A stretch of 64,000 nucleotides of DNA from contig JAJFGR010000007.1 in assembly GCA_021776025.1 (NCBI GenBank), forward strand, positions 248,001 to 312,000, in the 5' to 3' direction. The position numbers were made by a program, and so were the translations under genes. Source of the stretch: Alphaproteobacteria bacterium. GTDB lineage: Bacteria > Pseudomonadota > Alphaproteobacteria > Micavibrionales > Micavibrionaceae. Shown one piece after another: positions 19,458 to 28,800 of the stretch. Within the stretch, counting starts at the first letter, position 1, and each line of letters starts with the position of its first letter. Under the pieces are notes generated by a model. The model was not told the DNA's origin and searched no databases. It saw nothing but the letters and a program-made list of their open reading frames with translations.

Positions 19458-20291
19458 ATGTGGGAATTTCCAAACATTGACCCGGTGGCGTTTTCAGTTG
19501 GGCCGCTCGTAATTCGCTGGTATGCGCTGGCGTATGTCACTGGCTTTTTGCTGGGCTGGCAATATTGCATGCGATTGGCGGGGCTGGATGAGGATAAGCG
19601 GCCGAGTCGTGAAGATATCGATGATTTTCTGCCTTGGGCGATTGGCGGCGTTATTCTCGGCGGGCGTTTGGGTTATGCGCTGTTTTATCAGTTTGAATAT
19701 TATGCGGAACATCCGTTTTCGGTTTTAAAGATCTGGCAGGGCGGGATGTCATTTCATGGTGGGGCGCTTGGCGTTATTCTGGCGCTTATATGGTTTTCGT
19801 TTGTGCGGCGGATTGAGTTTTTTAGGTTGGCCGATCTAGTGTGTGCGTGTGTGCCGATCGGTTTGTTCTTTGGACGGATTGCCAATTTCATTAACGGGGA
19901 GCTTTTTGGGCGGGCGACAGATTCAAAGTGGGGCATGGTGTTCCCGCGCGGTGGAGAGTTTCCACGGCATCCAAGTCAGCTTTATGAGGCGGCGCTGGAG
20001 GGTGCGGCGCTGTTTCTTATTCTTTTTGCGCTGGTACGTTTGAAGTGTGTGCGCGATAGGCCGGGGATTGTTGCTGGCGCATTTTTGGCGGGCTATGGAA
20101 TGTTCCGGGCGTTTATTGAGCTGTTCCGTGAGCCGGACGCGCATATTGGCTACTTAAATATTTTAGGGGGCCGCGGCATTACCATGGGGCAGGTGTTGAG
20201 TACGCCTATGGTGATGCTTGGGTTGGCGATCATTATATATGCGATCATGAAAAATAAGCGCAATGAGCAGAATGATGCCCGGGCCGCTTGA
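19458..20291 (+). CDS. lgt: Prolipoprotein diacylglyceryl transferase
   Basis: Attaches diacylglycerol from phosphatidylglycerol to the lipobox Cys of prolipoproteins in the inner membrane. 277 residues with 7 predicted helices. Family motifs: MSFHGGALG (the H-G-G-L region) near residue 97 and GRIANFINGELFGR near residue 137, the Lgt signature. The OmpA-like protein at 42495-43412 is a likely client. The next gene starts inside its 3' end (29-bp overlap). Confidence 0.96.
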   Translation: MWEFPNIDPVAFSVGPLVIRWYALAYVTGFLLGWQYCMRLAGLDEDKRPSREDIDDFLPWAIGGVILGGRLGYALFYQFEYYAEHPFSVLKIWQGGMSFHGGALGVILALIWFSFVRRIEFFRLADLVCACVPIGLFFGRIANFINGELFGRATDSKWGMVFPRGGEFPRHPSQLYEAALEGAALFLILFALVRLKCVRDRPGIVAGAFLAGYGMFRAFIELFREPDAHIGYLNILGGRGITMGQVLSTPMVMLGLAIIIYAIMKNKRNEQNDARAA

Positions 20292-21276
20292 AGATATCAT
20301 AAAAGAGAAAATCCGTGAAAATGGACCGATGAGCGTTGGTGCGTTTATGGAGCTTGTGCTTGGGCATCCCGAACATGGGTATTACATGAAGCAGGATCCG
20401 TTGGGACAGGCCGGTGATTTTGTGACGGCGCCAGAGGTTTCGCAATTGTTTGGTGAGATGATTGGTGTATGGGCTGCCGATATCTGGATGCAGATGGGGC
20501 GGCCGGAGAAGTTTACGTTATTGGAATGTGGGCCGGGGCGCGGGACGTTGATGGCCGACATGTTACGGGCAACCAAGAAGGTCCAAGGGTTTCATGATGC
20601 GGCTTGCGTACATTTGCTGGAGGTGAGCCCGGCGCTTAAAGAAAAACAGGCTGAAGCGTTAGGCGGGATTGAGGTGCGCTGGCATGAGGAATTAGAGAGT
20701 GTACCTGATGATTGTCCAATTATTGTGATTGGGAATGAGTTTTTAGATGCGCTGCCGTTTCAGCAGTTTGTTGGTGAGCAGGAGCGGATGATTGCGCTTG
20801 AGGGGGAGGCTCTCGTTTTTACACATGATGGTGAAATTGTCGAGAAATCACCAGCGCGGTGTAAGTTTGTCTGGGATGTATGCGCACGGCTAAAGGCGCA
20901 ACAGGGCGCAGCACTGTTTATTGATTACGGGTATCTGAAGTCAGCAGCCGGGGATACGTTTCAAGCCGTAAAAGGGCATGAATATGTTGATGTGCTCTCG
21001 GATATAGGGAATGCGGATTTGACCAGTCATGTTGATTTTGAAGCCTTGGCGTGCGGCGTTGATGTGAATGTCTGTGGGCCTGTGACGCAAGGCGCATTTC
21101 TTAGAAATCTTGGTATTGAAACACGCGCGAGCATGCTTAAGCAAAAAGCCAGTGAACAGCAGGCTGAGACGGTCGAAAAGGGTTTGCATCGTTTAATTGA
21201 TTCCGATCAAATGGGGGCGTTGTTTAAAGTTATTGGATTTACGCATGACAAAAGCATTACACCCGCTGGATTCTAG
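20263..21276 (+). CDS. MidA/NDUFAF7-type SAM-dependent methyltransferase
   Basis: 337 residues. The family N-terminus GYYMKQDPLGQAGDFVTAPE at about 45-64 and the SAM site LECGPGRGTLMADMLR at about 86-101 place it in the MidA/NDUFAF7 (DUF185) family. The mitochondrial member symmetrically dimethylates an arginine of the NDUFS2 subunit of complex I, so a role in complex I assembly is plausible. The first ATG is at 20263, but ATGs at 20272 and 20275 are also in frame. It overlaps lgt upstream by 29 bp and pgeF downstream by 32 bp. Confidence 0.9.
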   Translation: MSRMMPGPLEDIIKEKIRENGPMSVGAFMELVLGHPEHGYYMKQDPLGQAGDFVTAPEVSQLFGEMIGVWAADIWMQMGRPEKFTLLECGPGRGTLMADMLRATKKVQGFHDAACVHLLEVSPALKEKQAEALGGIEVRWHEELESVPDDCPIIVIGNEFLDALPFQQFVGEQERMIALEGEALVFTHDGEIVEKSPARCKFVWDVCARLKAQQGAALFIDYGYLKSAAGDTFQAVKGHEYVDVLSDIGNADLTSHVDFEALACGVDVNVCGPVTQGAFLRNLGIETRASMLKQKASEQQAETVEKGLHRLIDSDQMGALFKVIGFTHDKSITPAGF

Positions 21277-22069
21277 GCCGGATTCTGATCAAATTTTTTT
21301 CGAGCAAGCTGAGTTTGCTGCTGATGCTGTGTTTCATGGCTTTTTTAGCCGTCGCGGCGGCGTGAGCAAGGATATCTATGCCTCACTGAATTGTGGGCCG
21401 GGTTCCAATGATAGTTTAGCCAAGGTTAATAAAAATCGTAAAATCGTAAGTGAAATCGCTGGGTGTGATCCGGCGCATTTGTTAAGCCTGCATCAAATTC
21501 ATAGTGCTGATTGTTTGGTTGTTTCGGAAGGCTGGGACGGGATGGAGCGGCCGCAGGCGGATGCGATGGTCAGCGACACGCCGGGGCTGGCTTTGAGCGT
21601 TTTGACGGCCGATTGTGGACCTGTGTTGTTTCACGGAACGAAAAGTGGGGGAGAACAGGTTATAGGGTCGGCGCATGCCGGCTGGGGTGGAGCGCTGAAA
21701 GGTGTTTTAGAAGCAACGATTGAGCAGATGGTTGGGCTTGGAGCGGAGCTGGAGAGTATTAAAGCCTGCGTGGGGCCGTGCATTGGACAGGCGTCTTATG
21801 AGGTGCAGGACGATTTTTCCAAGGGATTTATTCAAGAGGAAGACACGGCGGAGAGGTTCTTTAAGGCGGCGCGTAAAGATGGCCATTTAATGTTTGATTT
21901 GCCGGGCTACTGCGCGTTTCGTCTGGGCCGAGTAGGCTTGAAGAATGTGTATATCAAGGATCTGGATACATATTTTAACGAAGAAGATTTTTTTAGTTAT
22001 CGCCGAACGACGCATAGGCATGAAAAGGATTATGGACGGCAGATTTCAGTAATAATGATAAAACCCTAG
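21245..22069 (+). CDS. pgeF: Peptidoglycan editing factor PgeF (YlmD/YfiH laccase-domain family)
   Basis: Removes mis-incorporated L-Ser from UDP-MurNAc peptides; older annotations call the family a multicopper polyphenol oxidase. 274 residues from the ATG at 21245, which fits the family start; an upstream in-frame start at 21197 would add non-family sequence. The metal-site motifs are QIHSAD, LTADCGPVLF, SAHAGWGGAL and GPCIGQASYEV, containing the His-Cys-His triad. The start lies 32 bp inside midA, completing an lgt-midA-pgeF overlapping operon. Confidence 0.93.
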   Translation: MTKALHPLDSRPDSDQIFFEQAEFAADAVFHGFFSRRGGVSKDIYASLNCGPGSNDSLAKVNKNRKIVSEIAGCDPAHLLSLHQIHSADCLVVSEGWDGMERPQADAMVSDTPGLALSVLTADCGPVLFHGTKSGGEQVIGSAHAGWGGALKGVLEATIEQMVGLGAELESIKACVGPCIGQASYEVQDDFSKGFIQEEDTAERFFKAARKDGHLMFDLPGYCAFRLGRVGLKNVYIKDLDTYFNEEDFFSYRRTTHRHEKDYGRQISVIMIKP

Positions 22070-22089
22070 GGATTTATCCAAAAGGGTAC

Positions 22090-22119
22090 TTGATTTTAGC
22101 CCGCGTTTTTACGTATATT
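22090..22119 (+). promoter_or_regulatory. Probable prs promoter
   Basis: TTGATT at 22090-22095 and TATATT at 22114-22119 with an 18-base spacer match the sigma-70 pattern (4/6 and 5/6). Transcription would start about 50 bases before the prs ATG. Confidence 0.45.
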
Positions 22120-22176
22120 CGGGGCACATACAGGGCGATGCATAATTCGCAATGAAAATAAAAGGTTAGACCACCT

Positions 22177-23109
22177 ATGAAATTGATTGCCGGGAATTCG
22201 AACCGACCACTTTCTGAAGAGGTTTCAGCCTATCTTAATGTTCCCCTGACTCAAGCCAGTATGAAGCGTTTTGCCGACAATGAAGTGTTTGTTGAGATCA
22301 TGGAGAATATCCGTGGTGAGGATTGCTTTTTTGTACAATCGACGTCTTTTCCGGCCAATGACCATTTGATGGAGCTTCTTATCGCGATTGATGCGATGAA
22401 ACGCGGCTCTGCACGCCGGATTACGGCAGTTATTCCGTATTTTGGGTATGCGCGCCAAGACCGTAAAACAGGCGGGCGCACGCCTATTTCAGCCAAATTG
22501 GTGGCGAATTTGATTACTGCGGCCGGTGCGGACCGTGTTTTGACGATGGAGCTGCATGCGGGTCAAATTCAGGGATTCTTTGACATACCGGTGGATAATT
22601 TGATTGTCGCGCCGGTTTTTGTTCCGCAAATTCAGGAAACATTCAACGGCGAGAAGCTTTGCATTGTTTCGCCCGATGTTGGCGGAGTTGTGCGGGCGCG
22701 GGCGCTGGCCAAGCGTTTGAATGCCGATCTGGCGATTATTGATAAACGCCGCGAAGCTGCCGGTGAATCTGAGGTTATGAATGTCATTGGCGAGGTTGAC
22801 GGTAAAGTCTGCATTCTGGTTGATGATATTGTCGATTCCGGCGGAACGCTGTGTAATGCGGCCCAAGCGCTGATTGATAATAAAGCCAAGGAAGTGCACG
22901 CTTATGTGGTGCATGGGGTGCTTTCAGGCGGAGCGGTGGCAAAAGTGACGGATTCTCCGTTGAAAAAGCTAGTTATTACGGATTCAATTGCTGCCACAGA
23001 GGCGGTAAAAATGGCTGATAATATTGAACAGCTCTCTGTATCCCCGCTCATTGGTGAGGCTATACGTAGAATTAACGAAGAGCGCTCTATTTCTGCGCTG
23101 TTCAAGTAA
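22177..23109 (+). CDS. prs: Ribose-phosphate pyrophosphokinase
   Basis: Makes PRPP from ribose 5-phosphate and ATP for purine, pyrimidine, histidine, tryptophan and NAD synthesis. 310 residues, class I length. Motifs: [28 protein letters not shown] (ATP site), [18 protein letters not shown], the flexible loop [16 protein letters not shown], and the PRPP-binding loop [16 protein letters not shown] at about 214-229. The purine genes purE and purK in the window use its product. rplY follows after a 184-bp leader with a hairpin. Confidence 0.97.
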   Translation: MKLIAGNSNRPLSEEVSAYLNVPLTQASMKRFADNEVFVEIMENIRGEDCFFVQSTSFPANDHLMELLIAIDAMKRGSARRITAVIPYFGYARQDRKTGGRTPISAKLVANLITAAGADRVLTMELHAGQIQGFFDIPVDNLIVAPVFVPQIQETFNGEKLCIVSPDVGGVVRARALAKRLNADLAIIDKRREAAGESEVMNVIGEVDGKVCILVDDIVDSGGTLCNAAQALIDNKAKEVHAYVVHGVLSGGAVAKVTDSPLKKLVITDSIAATEAVKMADNIEQLSVSPLIGEAIRRINEERSISALFK

Positions 23110-23246
23110 GCTTCCACCCTTTCACTGTGGGCTTCGTTAATCTGCTGTCTTGCCACAGCAAAAGGCTGTTTGCTTCGATATATAGGGTTTTGCTCTTTTT
23201 TCTTGAAAAACGTTTAAAAAACCCTTAGAACTCCCCCCATTGTAAC

Positions 23247-23280
23247 GGCCCAACCCCCCCTGGAGGCGGGCCATATTTTT
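23247..23280 (+). promoter_or_regulatory. GC-rich hairpin plus T run just before rplY
   Basis: GGCCC (23247-23251) pairs with GGGCC (23268-23272), with a further CC/GG pair possible inside, followed by ATATTTTT. This is terminator-shaped and lies only 14 bases before the rplY ATG. It may end prs transcripts or act as an attenuator in the rplY leader. Confidence 0.45.
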
Positions 23281-23293
23281 GAAGGAAAACGCT

Positions 23294-24004
23294 ATGTCTA
23301 AGAATTATGCACTGACAGCGGCTAAAAGAGACGGGGCAGGTAAGGGGATCGCCCGCGCATTACGCCGTGATAATAAAGTTCCAGCCGTTATTTACGGTGA
23401 TAAAAAAGATCCCATTACTGTTTCCATCGTCGCGCATGACACCAATTTGGAGTATAATCGCGGCCACATGTTCACAACGCTTTGTGATCTGGATGTTGAT
23501 GGTGAGAAGCACTTGGTTTTGGCTCGTGATATTCAGCTGCACCCGGTTAACGATAGTGTGCAGCATGTTGATTTTCTGCGGGTTACTGCGAAAACGAAGA
23601 TTGCTGTTGATGTGCCTGTACAGTTTATCAATGAAGAGAAGTCTCCGGGCTTGGAAGAAAAAGGCGTGCTCAACATTGTTCGTCACACAGTTGAGCTTAT
23701 GTGCGCCGCGATGTCTATTCCTGATTTGATTGAAGTGAACCTTGAAGGTAAAGAGCAAGGCGATTCAGTGAATGTCAGTGATGCTGCGCTCCCTGAAGGT
23801 GTTAGACCGGTTATTACAGACCGCGACTTTACGATTGCAACGATTATGGTGCCGCGTCAGATTGAGGTTGAAGTTGTTGAGGCTTCTGAAGGTGCTGAAG
23901 GCGAAGAAGGAACCGAGGGCGAAGAAGGAACCGAGGGCGCTGAGGGCGAAGCTGCTGAAGGCGGCGATGACGCGAAAGCCGAAGGTGGCGATAAAAAAGA
24001 ATAA
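23294..24004 (+). CDS. rplY: 50S ribosomal protein L25, general stress protein Ctc type
   Basis: Binds 5S rRNA. The start at 23294 has GAAGGA upstream and gives MSKNYALTAAKRDGAGKGIA; a second ATG at 23279 lies before that Shine-Dalgarno sequence. 236 residues: the L25 beta-barrel domain (1-95), the TL5/CTC C-terminal domain (about 96-185), then an extreme acidic tail of Glu, Gly, Ala and Asp (about 192-236), encoded partly by an 18-bp tandem repeat (GGCGAAGAAGGAACCGAG twice). Followed by a strong terminator. L25 next to pth is a common bacterial order. Confidence 0.95.
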   Translation: MSKNYALTAAKRDGAGKGIARALRRDNKVPAVIYGDKKDPITVSIVAHDTNLEYNRGHMFTTLCDLDVDGEKHLVLARDIQLHPVNDSVQHVDFLRVTAKTKIAVDVPVQFINEEKSPGLEEKGVLNIVRHTVELMCAAMSIPDLIEVNLEGKEQGDSVNVSDAALPEGVRPVITDRDFTIATIMVPRQIEVEVVEASEGAEGEEGTEGEEGTEGAEGEAAEGGDDAKAEGGDKKE

Positions 24005-24031
24005 GCCAGCCTTTTTATTAAGTTTAACAAG

Positions 24032-24066
24032 AGAGCACGGCGAAATTTTTTCCGTGCTCTTTTTTT
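24032..24066 (+). terminator. Rho-independent terminator of rplY
   Basis: AGAGCACGG (24032-24040), loop of 11, CCGTGCTCT (24052-24060), then TTTTTT: a perfect 9-bp stem with a T run. Confidence 0.93.
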
Positions 24067-24120
24067 ATGAAGAAGTATGGTTGTTTGATGTTTTCATTTT
24101 TTAAAAAGAGAGATTCAAAG

Positions 24121-24687
24121 ATGTGGTTATTGGTGGGTTTGGGAAATCCCGGCGATAAATATAAGAGCAACCGGCATAATATTGGCTTTATGGCGGTTGA
24201 TGCTATTGCCGATGAATATGGTGTCGGGCCGTTTAAGGCCAAGTTTCAGGGTGAGATGGCAGAAGGCCGGATTGGCGGGGAAAAGGTTGTTTTGCTTAAG
24301 CCACAGACTTTTATGAATGAATCTGGCCAAAGCGTTGGTAAGTGTGCAAAATTTTACAAAATCGCGCCGGAGCGTATTTGTGTGTTTCATGATGAATTGG
24401 ATCTGGAGCCGGGAAAGTGCCGCGTGAAGATGGGCGGCGGGGTGGCCGGTCATAACGGATTGAAATCGATTAAGGCGCATATGGGCACACCGGAATTTAA
24501 GCGCGTGCGTTTGGGAATTGGTCATCCGGGGGATAAGAACCGGGTGAGTGGGTATGTGCTGAGTGATTTTGCGAAGGCAGAAGCCGGATGGGTAGAGCGG
24601 TTAATTCCGGCATTGGCGGATAATGTGCCGTTATTGCTTGAGGGCAGCGATGATTTTATGACACGTGTTTCTGAGAGTTTAAAATAA
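24121..24687 (+). CDS. pth: Peptidyl-tRNA hydrolase
   Basis: Releases peptides from peptidyl-tRNA lost by ribosomes. The ATG at 24121 gives 188 residues with the family start [14 protein letters not shown]; in-frame ATGs at 24067 and 24088 would add a basic N-terminus starting in or right after the rplY terminator. The catalytic His is in NRHNIGF at about residue 20, Asn-Glu-Ser in [10 protein letters not shown], and the catalytic Asp in [11 protein letters not shown]. It is followed closely by ychF (11-bp gap), a conserved pair. Confidence 0.96.
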   Translation: MWLLVGLGNPGDKYKSNRHNIGFMAVDAIADEYGVGPFKAKFQGEMAEGRIGGEKVVLLKPQTFMNESGQSVGKCAKFYKIAPERICVFHDELDLEPGKCRVKMGGGVAGHNGLKSIKAHMGTPEFKRVRLGIGHPGDKNRVSGYVLSDFAKAEAGWVERLIPALADNVPLLLEGSDDFMTRVSESLK

Positions 24688-24698
24688 GAGGATAAATA

Positions 24699-25799
24699 AT
24701 GAGTTTTAATTGCGGAATTGTGGGCTTGCCCAATGTTGGGAAATCAACACTGTTTAATGCTTTGACGGCAACGGCGGCGGCGCAGGCGGAGAATTTCCCG
24801 TTTTGTACGATTGAGCCGAATGTTGGGAAAGTGGCGCTGCCCGATGCGCGGCTGGATCAAATTACGGCGATTGGGAAGTCTGAAAAAACTGTGCCGGCGC
24901 AGCTTGAGTTTGTTGATATTGCCGGGCTGGTGAAGGGGGCGTCAAAAGGTGAGGGGCTGGGGAACCAATTTTTGAGTAACATTCGTGAGACTGATGCGAT
25001 TATTCATGTGCTTCGGTGTTTTGAAGATGGCGATATTGTGCATGTTGATGGAGATGTTGATCCGATCCGTGATGCGGAGACTATTGAGACCGAATTGATG
25101 TTGGCAGATTTGGAAAGTATTGAGAAGCAAACTGCTGCGCTGGAGAAGAAGGCGCGCGGCACTGATAAAGAAGCTAAGGCACAGGTTGAGTTAGCGCAGC
25201 GGGTGAAGGCTGCGCTTGGTGAAGGAAAACCTGCGCGCAGTGTTGATGTTTCAGATGATGAAAGGAAGTTGCTTAAAATGCTGCAGCTTTTGACATCGAA
25301 GCCGATTTTGTATGTTTGTAATGTTTCAGAAGAAGATGCAGCGAACGGCAATGATTTCACCAAAAAAGTTGAAATGATGGTGGCGGAGCAGGGCGCGCAG
25401 ATGGTTGTGATTTGCGCGAGCATTGAATCGGAGATTGCGCAGCTTGATACGGGGGAAGAACAGCAGGAGTTTTTGGAGACGATGGGGTTGGATGATCCGG
25501 GCCTGAGCAAAATTATTAAAGCCGGGTTTAAATTGCTAGGTTTGCAGACATACTTTACATGCGGGCCGAAAGAGGCGCGGGCATGGACTGTGCGCGTTGG
25601 GGCGAAAGCGCCGGAAGCTGCGGGCGTTATTCATACAGATTTTGAAAAAGGTTTTATTAAGGCCGAGACGATTGCCTTTGACGATTATGTAGGATTAGGC
25701 GGGGAGCAGGGCGCGAAGGATGCCGGGAAAATGCGGCAAGAAGGCAAGGATTACGTTGTGCAGGATGGGGACATTATACTTTTCCGGTTTAACGTTTAG
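24699..25799 (+). CDS. ychF: Redox-regulated ATPase/GTPase YchF (OLA1 family)
   Basis: An Obg-family P-loop NTPase that binds ribosomes and prefers ATP. 366 residues. The P-loop GLPNVGKSTLFNALT is at about residues 8-22, followed by the G3-like DIAGLVKGASKGEGLGNQFL. The middle coiled-coil segment is at about 130-170, and the C-terminal TGS domain includes TYFTCGPKEARAWTV and ends DIILFRFNV. Expressed with pth. Confidence 0.97.
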   Translation: MSFNCGIVGLPNVGKSTLFNALTATAAAQAENFPFCTIEPNVGKVALPDARLDQITAIGKSEKTVPAQLEFVDIAGLVKGASKGEGLGNQFLSNIRETDAIIHVLRCFEDGDIVHVDGDVDPIRDAETIETELMLADLESIEKQTAALEKKARGTDKEAKAQVELAQRVKAALGEGKPARSVDVSDDERKLLKMLQLLTSKPILYVCNVSEEDAANGNDFTKKVEMMVAEQGAQMVVICASIESEIAQLDTGEEQQEFLETMGLDDPGLSKIIKAGFKLLGLQTYFTCGPKEARAWTVRVGAKAPEAAGVIHTDFEKGFIKAETIAFDDYVGLGGEQGAKDAGKMRQEGKDYVVQDGDIILFRFNV

Positions 25800-25854
25800 C
25801 GCAGGCAAAAAAAAGGACCACACCCTCTATAAGATGTAATCCTGTTTAGTGTTT

Positions 25855-25879
25855 TCTAGCCAGCGGTGTGCGGGCTAGA
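25855..25879. terminator. Possible hairpin between the convergent ychF and giant-protein genes
   Basis: TCTAGCC (25855-25861) pairs with GGCTAGA (25873-25879), with an 11-base loop. There is no clean T run on either side, so termination is uncertain. It sits where both convergent transcripts must end. Confidence 0.3.
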
Positions 25880-25890
25880 GGGTATTTTAT

Positions 25891-28800
25891 TTAACTGCCG
25901 CCGGGGCTTGGTGTGCCGCTTGTTGGGGCGGGGGTGTTATTGGTTTTGTCTGTCCAGAGCACATTTTCAAGTTGGTCTACGGACTTTAGGTCTTCTCTTA
26001 AAAGATTTAACTCATCAAACTCTTCTGCATCTATGTCGCCTTGGTCGGCATCATACAGAAGGTTGTGAATGCGATCTTCTACTTTCTCTCTTATGTTGTG
26101 AAGGTCTCTTTTGAGTTCTATTGTTTCTTCCTGACTAAAGCTTGACCGATTGAACGTGCCGGATGTTGTCTCGGCCACGATTTTTTTATCGATGTCATTC
26201 AATGTTTTGTGCCAGTCATCCTGGTTGTCCCACCACATTGCATCTGCCCATTTTGGCGATGTGGTCGATAGCCCTTTTGCAACATGTTTGAAATCGCCGT
26301 TCAGTCTGGCTGTTAATTCATCAGCAGTGTTTACGCCATTGAACAAGGCATCTAATTGTACATATCTTTGCTTGTCGTTGGATGCGCTTAATGCCTGAGT
26401 AAGGTCTCTTCGTAATTTCCGGTTGTCTTTTAAACGATTGTTGTCTGCATTGGCCGTTTCATCCTTTGCCAGCTCGGCGTCTGATAAGAGCTCGTCACCG
26501 TCTGTATCTAGGTTGTTCCAAGATGCCACATTGTGGATTAAGCCTGCTTCTGCTTTTTGAAGGTCTATAGCGAGGTCTTCCATTTCTCTAAGGAGTTCAT
26601 TGTATTGTGAGAGTTCGGCTTGAGAAATACCCCCCTGATCAAGTTTGGTTTTGTATTCTGCGGCCTTTTTAAGAAGATCTTCGGTGTCTTTAATCATGCC
26701 TTGGCCGAACCAGCTACCGTCGTATGTCAAGTTGTCGATAAAACGACCTTGCCAATTGTCAATTTCTGTTTTTGCTACAACAGCAACACCGACAGCAGCG
26801 CCGCCGAGGCCGCCGGCAATTCCAACGACCATAGTGCCAAGAGGGGTGAGTGTGGTTCCCGCTGCGGCGCCTCCGATCGCGCCAACCGTAGCAAATTCGG
26901 CAATTGTGGCTGCTGCGCCTGCAGCTTGTCCGTCTTTATTGCTGATGGCAACGCCAACTTCTACTGCGCTTGTTAAGACTATGAGGGGGGCGCCGCCACC
27001 TTTGAGTAAGGTTTTGCCCAGTATGCCGGGGGTGCCTTTCCAAGCGTTTGCGGCCACAGCGGTGTCGACTCCGGTTATGCCGGCGCGCGCTGTAAACGCA
27101 CCTTCGCCGTCTTCTTCGAATCTTGAGATGGCGTGGTATCCGCTATATGCGACGCCTGCACCCATCATGGTTTTACCGGCTATTTGCCAACCCTTGCCGG
27201 TGCCGGGTGCACTTTCCGGCGCATCGCTTGCTTTTGCGGCGGCTTTGACTTCGGGCTCGGCGTTTGCAGCGGGTTTGACTTCGGGGTCGGCGTTTGCGGC
27301 TGGCCCTTCAGTTTTTACAACGGCTTTTGATGTTTCGGCCTCTGTTGGGGCTTTTGTAGTGGTTCCCTCGGTTTCAGGTTTTGGCGCCCCTTCGGTTTTG
27401 ACTTCAGGGTTTTGTCCGGTGGTGTTATCGATGCTGATTTTGTTGTCGTCTCCTATGTTAAAAGCAACGGGGGAATTATCACCTGTTTTAATATTAATAG
27501 TTTGATTGGGTGGAGTTTTGGGCGCGGTTTGTTGTTTTTTTATATCTTCGAGCGATTTCGTGACGAATTCACCCTCATCTCTGAGGGCTGCACTTTTCGC
27601 GCCGTCATGTCCTGCTTTATTATCAGCTGCTATGAGCCTATCTATCTCTGCTAGCTTTGCAGATTTTTTTACCGCGGCTTTGGGTGGTTTCGACTTTTCT
27701 GCAGGGGCTGCTGTGTTTGCAGGTTTTTCTTTTACAGGGGCAGTTTCTGCAACAGGCTTCTTTGTTTCAGGTGTGGGTGTGACGATAGGTTTCTCAGTTT
27801 TGAGTACTGATTCCAATTCTTCTTCAGAAATGTATTTTAAAAGGTCGGCCTTTGTAACGCCACCGTCCCGCATTATGTCGGCAGCTACGCGCGCAGCGCT
27901 TTCTCTTGCTGCCTGTGTAGAGTAAGGGTCAACAGATGCTCTTAAACCGCCAATGACGCGCCGGATATCAGGTGAAGCGTCTTTAAGGTTTGGCCGTGCA
28001 GAGCGCCCAAAACTTTCGTGTGGAATAAGCGCGGTTTTCGCTGGTTGCATTAAGGCCGCGAAAAATGGGTCTGTTTTTGCTAGACTAAATAGTTTGAGTT
28101 GAGTTTCTGTTATGCCAGTTCTTTTGAGCACCTCATGCATTAATTTTAGGGCTCTTGTGTGCCTTTCTGAACCTTTAGTGCTGTTTTCTGCGATTTCGAG
28201 TGCTCGCAAGGCTCTTTCTGCTGCTTTTGTTTTTGAGTCAGCTATAATATATTTTTCACTGCTTGCACCTAATACTCTAACTTGAGCTTCGGTTAGTCCC
28301 GCTTTTTTCAAAAGCTTGTTGGCGGTTTTTATCGCTTTTTCGTAGTATTCGGATTTTGGATCTGCTTGATCAGCCGTTTTGAGTACATTCCATATTCTTT
28401 TAGCTGCATGTTGTTTGTTTGCTGGGATCTTCTCTTTAAAGGGAGCAAGTTTTGCGGCTTCGGCTGCTATAGCGTGGCCTTTATTAGCCATTTTGCTTCC
28501 AGCGGCGATGGCTGGAGGTACGGCAATTGCTGCTGCTTGGGCATAGGTTGCATTTAGTGCTTCGTCATCAGGGTTGTTGATTGCTTTTTCTTGGTCATTA
28601 CCGTCTTTGTTTGGCCCTTCTTTTTTCTTGGCCTTGGCCTTGGTCTTAGCATCGGCATCGGCCTTGGTCTTAGCATCGGCGGCGATTTTTATTTTTGCAT
28701 CGGCCTGACGTTTTAAATATTTCAAGCGCTGCTGAAAAAGGAAATCCGGGCGCAGGTTATAATAAAGATGCCCAGACGGGTGGGAGAGGCTTTCGATACC

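Noticed and set aside
26645-27505. 286-residue plus-strand frame opposite the giant gene
   Set aside because: Its Ala/Pro/Ser-rich content is the antisense image of the low-complexity linker and glycine-rich region on the minus strand.
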